Assembly: GCF_027409185.1 (NCBI RefSeq)
Contig: NC_084463.1
Span: 110,842,133-110,906,132, forward strand
Direction: 5' to 3'
DNA: 64,000 nucleotides
Source of the DNA: Cynocephalus volans
Lineage: Eukaryota > Chordata > Mammalia > Dermoptera > Cynocephalidae
Notes under the pieces: model-generated
Told to the model about the DNA's origin: nothing
Database searches by the model: none
What the model saw: the letters and a program-made list of their open reading frames with translations, nothing else
Position numbers and translations under genes: made by a program
In this document: positions 57,301 to 64,000 of the stretch, piece by piece
Layout: each line of letters opens with the position of its first letter
How positions within the stretch are numbered: the stretch's first letter is position 1

Positions 57301-60131
57301 TCCTAGCACAGGTTTGTTTTCAATGGTGGACATTTTCCCCAGCTCTCTAGATGGCTCTTCCCTGGAACGATGGGCTTGACCCACGCAGGCTGAGACCTCT
57401 CACTCTGGTTGAATCTTCCACCAACTGGACTCCATGGGTGGTTCCTACATGTTTTAGAGCATATCCATCCTGCTTCTAATCTTCACTTTATTGCCTTATT
57501 CATTGCATGCTATGAATTCCAGAGTTTGCCAGCAATGAGGCACAAACACATACCCTATCTCAAGTCCAGCAGCCAATTAGATAATTACTCATTTTGTTTG
57601 GAGCTGCCTTGGACCTCAGGATAGCCCCAGAGTCTAAAAACAAAGACTTTGGTGAAGTGTTCCAAAGTTGCTATAACTACATTTAAAAAAATGAAATTCA
57701 AGACCTGTAGTTTGAATGTATTAATAGGAAAAGTAGAGCAGAATATTTGAAATTGCAGCTGTCCTGAGAATCCAGGTGATGTGGTCACTATATCTATAGG
57801 TCAGCGTACACCTCTTCTATGGGTACCAGTTTATTCTTCCCCTAAGCATGTACTTCAATGGGATAATTCTGGCCTGGTAGGGCTGAGACCTCATTCCCAT
57901 ATTACTTCATTGCGTGGAATGCCCTGGAACTAGATGAGATTATTTCCAGTATTCTGCATCCTTCGGGCCAGGTAGGTCCACAAGTGGGACAAGATGCAGG
58001 ATCTATACTTTCTTTATCTACCTGTTATATTTGTTCCCCCTGATTTAGAAAAAAATACGCTAGAAATATAGAGTATTTTAAAAGAAAAGCCCAAGTATTT
58101 CCAATCCCAAGTGAAGATACTGTCTGGATGACCAAGCTTGTTTGGTCAGCTTGAAAGGGATGTTGCCACTGAGCTGAGTGTCCCCTACCTAATGTGTTCT
58201 CTCTGCCCCTGTTCTTGTTCTTGTAAGACCTCCCCTCCAAGGCTTCAGCCCAGCTCCCCTGACTCTGGCTGTATCATGGGGTTGGCTTGGAAATGAACCA
58301 GCCATAGCTGGGCTGGAAGGGACTCCTCTCCCGGTCCTTCAACCCTTCTCCCCTCCTGAGAGCTCTTGCTGTCTGCCTGCCTGCCATGACCTCCTCTGAC
58401 CCCCCAGCTCTTGCAAACTCCCATTGTTAACTATTTTGGCTCTTTGGGATTTCTTCTACCTTCTGTCCAACATGAACACTGCCCTCTTGGTTTCTGTTGG
58501 CTACTAACTTGGACCCCAGACCCGCTATAGCCCTGGACTGGCATTTCCAGGGATTTTGTGCAATTCAATAATTCGATGAATTGTAACCCATTTCATCAAT
58601 GGCAAGGGCTCCAAACACAGGCTTCCCACCTGCTTCTCTGATCCTTTTCCTCTTCCTCAGTTTCTTCTGCCTCTTCAGGCTCCTCAGGGCTCTCACTCTT
58701 GTGTTCTTCCTCCTCCTCCTTCAGGTCCTGAAGGTCTTTGGTCTTCTTTAGACCCTCCTGGTATCTGGAGGGAAAAGAGGAACAATTGAGACTGGAAAGG
58801 CCAGATAGGGAGAATCCTTTCCTGAGTTCCTGGGGGAGGGGACGTGAGCACCTCAAATAATTACGCACTTCCTGTGGTTCCACACAACAGGAAAAAGCTG
58901 GGAAGTTCTGCCGAATCCCAAGGTGGCTCATGTCAGTACCATTTCCCCTCACTCCTCAGTCATCCTTCCTGTTTATGTGAAAGTGTGACAAAACTGACAA
59001 AATGTAGGTGCAGGATCTCCTCACTGGGTCCTTATCCTACAAAACATTCTGTAGGGATAAGATTACATCTGCTCTGCATAACCTTGGACGTTCAGCCTCT
59101 CATCTGTAGAATAGAGAGGGTGATACCCGTCTCACAGTGTGTTGGGACATTTTTGGAAGTGCCAGGCACATGGTCTGACCTAGAGAGGTACTCAGTAAAA
59201 GCTAACAAAGTCAGTGGGGGCATTTACCCCACGAATTCTGAGAGGACAGTTGTGGTGAAAAGACAGGATTTCCAAGAGAAACCCTGAACATACTGTTTAC
59301 TTGTCCTAGAACTCTGTTTAAGAACAGCAGTTTGGCTGGGGCAACCCTCCCACTGTGTGTGTGACTGCCACACAGAAGCCCATGGGTTCTGTGTCAGGGA
59401 GAAGATGCATGTCCCTCACGTGCTGCAGGGACAGGAGAAGTCAAGGGTGTGATGCCTGGTTGGAGGTAATTCTCTACTTTGAGGCCTAGGCTTTGGCCCC
59501 GCTCAGTGTCTGTCCCTCCAGTGACTGACAAGTGGCCACAGATGCCGTTGAAGCTCAATCAGAAAAGGGGATGGTTGGAAGTAGAGAGGACTCCAGTTTA
59601 TAGGAGGAAGGGGTGAGCAGGGCAGTTCTAGCGAGCAGAGTTGCAGCTGCTCTTGGGCATTGTTGGCAGCAACATGACAACTCTGAGCACATGTCAGCAA
59701 GTCTCAGGCACCACCAAGAGGAACCCACCCAAGGCCCCTGATTTCCAGACGATTCTGGTCAGCAGCACTTTGGTGGCTTTCTGCTCAAAAAGAGAACAGT
59801 GTAGTTATTATCTAACCACACCCTCTGACTCTGCTTCCTTCTGTCCTTCCTGTGGAACAGTCTTGCTCTTTCCTGTGTAGTTCCTTCCTGAGGCAAGGAG
59901 GTCCTGGGACCACTGGTTGCTTCCCTAAGCCTCTAAGAAACAGGAGAGGCCATGGGAAGGTATCATCTGTGACCTGCCAGGTGCCCTCAAGGTGGTCGAG
60001 GTCTGACTCACCCCTTGTTGTAGGCTTCTTCCTCCGCCTTGGCCTTGGTCTCCTGACCAGCCTCCTCCAGGCAGCCTGGGGTGGGCGCAGGAGCAGGGGC
60101 TTCACAATCTGGCTCTCCGTTTGTCTTTCCA
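54083..60131 (-). CDS. IRAG1: IRAG1 (MRVI1) C-terminal coding exons; gene continues past the right edge
   Basis: Three joined exons (60131-60012, 58764-58630, 54326-54083) encode the last 165 residues. They contain [18 protein letters not shown], then [20 protein letters not shown], an acidic run ([17 protein letters not shown]), and [21 protein letters not shown]. The membrane anchor [17 protein letters not shown] follows, and the protein ends [12 protein letters not shown]. Joins are in frame (GG|A for Gly, AG|C for Ser). The protein is an ER tail-anchored-like substrate of cGMP-dependent kinase I that binds IP3 receptor type 1 and lowers calcium release in smooth muscle and platelets. The N-terminal and kinase-interaction parts are outside the window. 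Confidence 0.94.
54428..54560 (+). repeat. MER5-like hAT fragment
   Basis: gcaatggttctcaaactcag, cagaatcccttggcagcaat, ccccaggcctagtgaatgag. Confidence 0.5.
55025..55200 (+). repeat. Pyrimidine-rich tract in IRAG1 intron
   Basis: Long C/T-rich stretch (ctcctccttttcttccctca; tcctttcctttcatcttttt) with no regular unit. Confidence 0.7.
55260..58629. other. IRAG1 last intron, no recognised element
   Basis: The intron between the acidic-segment exon and the membrane-anchor exon. No repeat family recognised with confidence. Confidence 0.4.
58630..58764 (-). CDS. IRAG1: IRAG1 second-last coding exon (acidic segment)
   Basis: The acceptor is ttccctccag|ATACC at 58764 and the donor is GAAGCAG|gtggg at 58630. 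The 135 nt encode [20 protein letters not shown] followed by the Glu/Pro run and KDQRS. Confidence 0.92.
59060..59210 (+). repeat. MIR SINE
   Basis: cagcctctcatctgtagaat, aagtgccaggcacatggtct, agaggtactcagtaaaagct. Confidence 0.6.
60012..60131 (-). CDS. IRAG1: IRAG1 third-last coding exon
   Basis: The acceptor is ttctcactag|TGGAAAG at 60131 and the donor is AAGGG|gtgag at 60012. The 120 nt encode [12 protein letters not shown]... [15 protein letters not shown]. The first base completes a codon from an exon not found in this window. Confidence 0.9.
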
Positions 60132-60504
60132 CTAGTGAGAAGAGGGAAGTACAGGGTGTCATTGCAGGGGGAGGGTGAGTGTGTGAAAACAAAACCATGT
60201 CTTTGGCCTGATTCCTAATTAGAAGTGAGGAAACTCGGGTTCTTTCTGTAGCTTTCAGATGTTTTCCAACCCTTCTACCCTGAGACAAGATTTTATAAAA
60301 GCCCTAGTCCATGAATCCTCCCTATAGCCCCATCTCCCCTTCTTCTCATGCTCCCAAATCTACCTTTATTCTCATTCCAGGAGGTGCTGTGAGTGGACAG
60401 GGCACCACTGGGAGCTCCATAGTGCTGAGATGAGGAAAGTGGGGGTGGAACAAAATATTCGGTGTCATTCCACCCTTGTAGACCATCTTTACCCTCATGA
60501 TCCC

Positions 60505-62000
60505 TGCTCATTCTTTCCAATATCTATTGAGTATTGACTAAGTCCCAGGCACATTGTAATGTGCTGGGGACAGATTAAAAAAACAAAGGAACTTTTTTTT
60601 TTTTTTTTTGCCAATATGGAGCTTAGCAGAAGAGAAAGACTCCCAAAAAGGAAAAAAATACATAATTAACTACAAATTATGATAATTTTTATGAAAGGAA
60701 CAAACTCCGTGCAGTGACAGAAAACACCAAGGACAGAATGTGTTTAGAATGAATGGTCAGGAAAGGCCTCTCTGAGGTGCTGAAATTGAAGCACAGAACT
60801 GACGGATGAGAAATCAGCTGTATCATAGCAGAGGAAAGATCATCCCAGGTAGAGGATGCAGGATGTATGAAGACTGAGACAGAAAAGGTACTGGGACGTT
60901 TGAGGAACTGAAAAAGGATGTGAGGCAGGAGTTAACTTTTGGACAGGATAAATTTGCGATGCCTGTGAGGTATCCAAGGGGAGATGACAAGTGGACATTC
61001 AGATATACCGAAGTGAGGCAGAGAAGAGCCCTAGGCTTGGGATATTCATTTGGCTTCATCAGCGTATAGCTGATATTTAAAGCCAGGGGAATGGATAAAA
61101 TTGCCTAAGAAGACAGTCTGAGAAAAGACGAGAAGAGGACCCGGGACCACGCCATGAGCATCTTTGCACTTGGCTCAGATGGAAAAGGAGGAGCCCACAG
61201 AGGAGACTGAGAAGTAGCAGCCAGAGAGATGGGAGGAAGACCAGGGCGGCATGCAGCTGGGGAGCTGGGAGAGGAGAGCTTGTCAAGGAGGGAGAGTTAA
61301 GTGTGTCACACTTCTGAGAGTCTGAGTCAGGTGGGGACAGACAAAGTGACTATTAGATTTGATAACATGGAGGTCAAGAGGAGCTTTGATGTAATGATGG
61401 GAGCCAAGGACAGATGGGAACGAGCTTGGTAAAGAATGACAGGTGAGAAGGGGATGACACAGACACAGTAATCTGATGAGGAAGGGCAGGAGAGGAGTAG
61501 GGCGCAGAGATGCAGAAGCGGGTCAGGGGTAAAAACACATTTGAATATAGGTAGAAGAGATCCTGTAGAGGACATGAGAGAAAGGGATGACCAAAGGAAC
61601 AAAGTCTTTGACAAAGGAAGTAGGGACAGACCTTAGAAAGATGGAGAAACCTCTCCTCGGTTATAAGAAAGGGAAGAAGATGAAGACAGTGGGTTAGGGG
61701 TCTGGGGAAGGGAGATGAGAGGCTCCTTTCTGACTGAAAGCTTCAATTTTTCCCTCTAAAGTGGAAGACAAGGCCACCTGCCGAGTGAGAGGTAGAGGGG
61801 ACCTAGGAAGTGTTGAGGAGAGAGGAGAAGGGGCAAGGGTTATGTGGGAAAGTAGGAAAAGTAGAAAAGCACAGTAAGATGGCTGGGCAGCACTGGGAGC
61901 CCACTGGAGGTGTGGGATCACAAGTTTAAGGGAGGCATCTGACGGCCATGCCTGCCCTGTAAATCCTACAGCCCACGGAGGCATCCAGAATCCCAACGGA
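60505..62000 (-). mobile_element. Long antisense L2 LINE in IRAG1 intron
   Basis: Runs from the 3' end (ttgagtattgactaagtccc) through gtcaggaaaggcctctctga and gtatccaaggggagatgaca. Next come the reverse-transcriptase part (minus-strand frame 61286-61077, with LLFHLSQVQRCSWRGPG-type text equivalent to L2) and further 5' sequence to about 61990. A T tract lies at 60593-60610. Confidence 0.65.
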
Positions 62001-62504
62001 GGAAAGCTGGCGTGGAGGAGCCCTCAAACAAGGCAGAACCGTGAGCGGAGCTTTCCAGCCAGGACTCTGAAAGATCACAGCTGCCATCCCTCCCTGACCT
62101 CTCAGGCGGGGTTTATGAGTGAGCCTTACATCTTCTCATTCCTGGCATCGGTTTCCCATCTCTTCGTTTTCCTCAGACCTTGTACAATTTACATTTCATC
62201 AGGCTGGAAACCAAAACCCATTGTGGACAAGAAAGATAACACTCTAAAAATACCAGCTATTCATAACATTTCTCCTTTTGCAAATTACATTATCTATTCT
62301 CTTCCATGTGACCTTTGCCTAATGTGCAGTTTCCTATTTGTCCAAATGATTGGGTCAAGAGAAGAAAAACATAGCTACAGCCAAGGGTAGGGAAAGTAAC
62401 TCTTTTATGGAATGTATTTATAGATGAGACATGAAACATTGGTACCAGACTTTTGTGTTCTTTTACCTACAGCTGCCAACCTTAGAGGCTCCTTAATGTT
62501 AAAC

Positions 62505-62740
62505 ATGTATGAAGGAGGACAGTGTAGTAAAGAGGAAAGAAACTTGCCTGAGGCAAAGCTGGGTTCAAATCCCAGCTCCAACACATGCAAGTTACTGAAC
62601 CTTCCTGAGATTCATCAGCTGTAAAATGGGGATAATAATATGTACCTGATGGTGGTGGTGTAAGAATTAAAGAAGAAATGTAAGTGAACTTTCTAGAATA
62701 TGGTACTCAACAAATGATATTCATTATTATTGTTGCTATT
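62505..62740 (+). repeat. MIR SINE, near full length
   Basis: acagtgtagtaaagaggaaa, ctgggttcaaatcccagctc, cagctgtaaaatggggataa, atggtactcaacaaatgata. Confidence 0.85.
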
Positions 62741-63389
62741 GTTATGTTGTAAATTTATTGGTAAATTTTGGGAGCAATCTGAGCTTCTTCCAAACCTGAT
62801 CCATAAAAAATCCAAGCTGATAAATTACCAGGCTATTATTTATATCTTCAAGGGAAAACTCGATATGTCTTATTCTAACACTTCAGAGTCAGAGGAATCC
62901 TGAATGTGAACTAATTTAAAGTATGGTAAAATTTGCATTAAGTTAACATAAAGTCGCTTTAATAAATTTCTCAGAGGTATTTCTATTGTGTGCCATAACA
63001 CACTCATGAACCTTAGGGTTTTGCTGACAAGGTGACTGTAAACAAAGCTTTCACTGGCTGCCATGGTCCCCACTCCCCCGACCGCAAGGTCCTGAGGCAT
63101 GTAGCCGGGGGAAGCCAAACCCGCCCACAGCCAGGCATGCAGCTGCCACCAGGAAAAGAGCACACCAAAAGCATTTCCACACAGGTAGCCCACCATAGCT
63201 GACATGATTGCCATGGCTGCTGTAAAAACAGCTAGTCACCATGGTAGTAGTTACAACCACCATGCAGGTGGCCCGCCAGACACTTGACTGCATTGACACG
63301 AGGAGAGTCACCAGTGGAGACCAAAAGAAAGAGAAGAGGCTATCTCTCTCCACAAAGCACACTCCAGAGTCATAGAAGAAGCATCTGCT
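62741..63389. other. IRAG1 intron, unrecognised
   Basis: Bases 63050-63360 are richer in G+C than their surroundings and give open minus-strand frames with hydrophobic stretches, but I recognise no protein or repeat. Confidence 0.3.
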
Positions 63390-63480
63390 CTATGATAAGA
63401 GTGGGGAACCGGAGTACCCCTCTCTCAGCACTGGACGGATCATCTAGGCAACAAATCAACAGAGAAATAGCTAATCTATC
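63390..63480 (+). mobile_element. Old L1 ORF2 endonuclease-region fragment
   Basis: The frame encodes TPLSALDGSSRQQINREI, matching the TPLSxLDRSSRQKINKE block of L1 ORF2 endonuclease. Confidence 0.65.
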
Positions 63481-63764
63481 AGGAGAGAACACATGTTTGG
63501 TTAGTAGAGGGGAGAGGGGGAAAGAGATGGAGAGAGATTGGATAAGGGGCATAAAGAATAAGTATGATTTGTGATAATGAAGATGCTAATAAAAAAAGAA
63601 CATAGAAAACAAGACAACTTTCACTGTCCTTGGTCACTGTTCTCCAGAGATTAAAGCTTTTACATGGTAGAGCCAGGAAGCCCGTGTCACCCACCTTTTA
63701 CACAGGGATCTTCCGTCCATTTCAACTCCTCTACGGAACTTCCACATACATTCTCTCACTTAAT

Positions 63765-63990
63765 CTGCCCAATGATAAGAAGAGCTAACATCTAATCTAT
63801 GTATCGGGCTCTGTTCTAAGGTCTCACTTAAGACTTACGAATGACCCAATAAGGTATCATTGTCCTCAGTTTGACAGATGAGGAAGCCAAGGCTCAGAGA
63901 GGTTAAATAACCCGTGATCACACAACCAGTGGGTGGTAGAACCCAAATCTGACCCTGTGCAGTCTGATACCCACCCATGCTGTTGCCTGC
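63765..63990 (-). repeat. MIR SINE, near full length
   Basis: Reverse-complement MIR: gctctgttctaaggtctcac, gacagatgaggaagccaagg, ctcagagaggttaaataacc, acaaccagtgggtggtagaa. Confidence 0.85.
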
Positions 63991-64000
63991 ACTATCTGCC

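Noticed and set aside
59812-60288. 158-codon minus-strand frame over an IRAG1 exon
   Set aside because: It reads the real exon in the wrong frame; the correct frame gives TNGEPDCE and joins to the next exon.
60363-60423. Apparent 61-nt IRAG1 exon (cctcatctcag|CACTATGG ... AATAAAG|gtagat, minus strand)
   Set aside because: Splice signals look good, but joining it to the exon at 60131 in the known IRAG1 frame meets an in-frame stop; the phases do not match.
1-64000. Alu, B1, ERE or CAN SINEs, CRISPR arrays, snRNA or rRNA genes
   Set aside because: Looked for by their familiar sequences and not seen.

Overview
This window is nuclear DNA from a placental mammal. It carries parts of three protein-coding genes, all on the minus strand, in the order RNF141 - LYVE1 - IRAG1 (MRVI1). 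From memory this is the same order as human chromosome 11p15. More than nine tenths of the window is intron, intergenic sequence and interspersed repeats. There is no bacterial-type operon, CRISPR array or phage region.

Likely organism: several SINEs derived from a tRNA-Ile(AAT)-like sequence are present as monomers or head-to-tail dimers, and I see no Alu, B1, ERE, Bov or carnivore CAN elements. As I know it, this matches the CYN SINE family of colugos (Dermoptera, Galeopterus/Cynocephalus). This is an inference from repeat type and was not confirmed by any search.

Layout. 1-17.5 kb: the 5' part of RNF141. Coding exons lie at 10193-10051 and 2286-2178, and a CpG island promoter lies at about 17.0-17.7 kb. 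The RING-encoding exons lie beyond the left edge. RNF141 intron 2 holds a 4.8-kb target-duplicated L1 with a CYN dimer nested inside it. Intron 1 holds a retroposed 5' half of tRNA-Lys and an ERV LTR. 17.7-33.7 kb: intergenic region with MIR, L2 and L1 relics, three LTRs (two bounded by clear target duplications) and a retroposed 5' half of a CYN SINE. 33.7-45.2 kb: the complete six-exon LYVE1 coding region, predicting 321 residues, with all splice sites and phases consistent. 45.2-54.1 kb: intergenic, with CYN dimers and LTR-like repeats. 54.1-60.1 kb: the last three coding exons of IRAG1, including the C-terminal membrane anchor. 60.1-64 kb: IRAG1 intron, filled largely by an antisense L2.

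Gene roles. LYVE1 is the hyaluronan receptor of lymphatic endothelium and of some macrophages. IRAG1 is the cGMP-kinase substrate that damps IP3-receptor calcium release in smooth muscle. RNF141 is a RING-finger protein. They are neighbours, not a pathway.

The most unusual items are two tail-less retroposed tRNA 5' halves, from tRNA-Lys and from a CYN SINE. Each is flanked by a target duplication and each ends at the anticodon loop. Other items of note are an unrecognised A-tailed retroposon with a 12-bp duplication close to LYVE1 exon 1, a complete palindromic mariner-type MITE near the IRAG1 3' end, a Maf-recognition-like element upstream of LYVE1, and loss of one hyaluronan-contact lysine in the LYVE1 Link domain.
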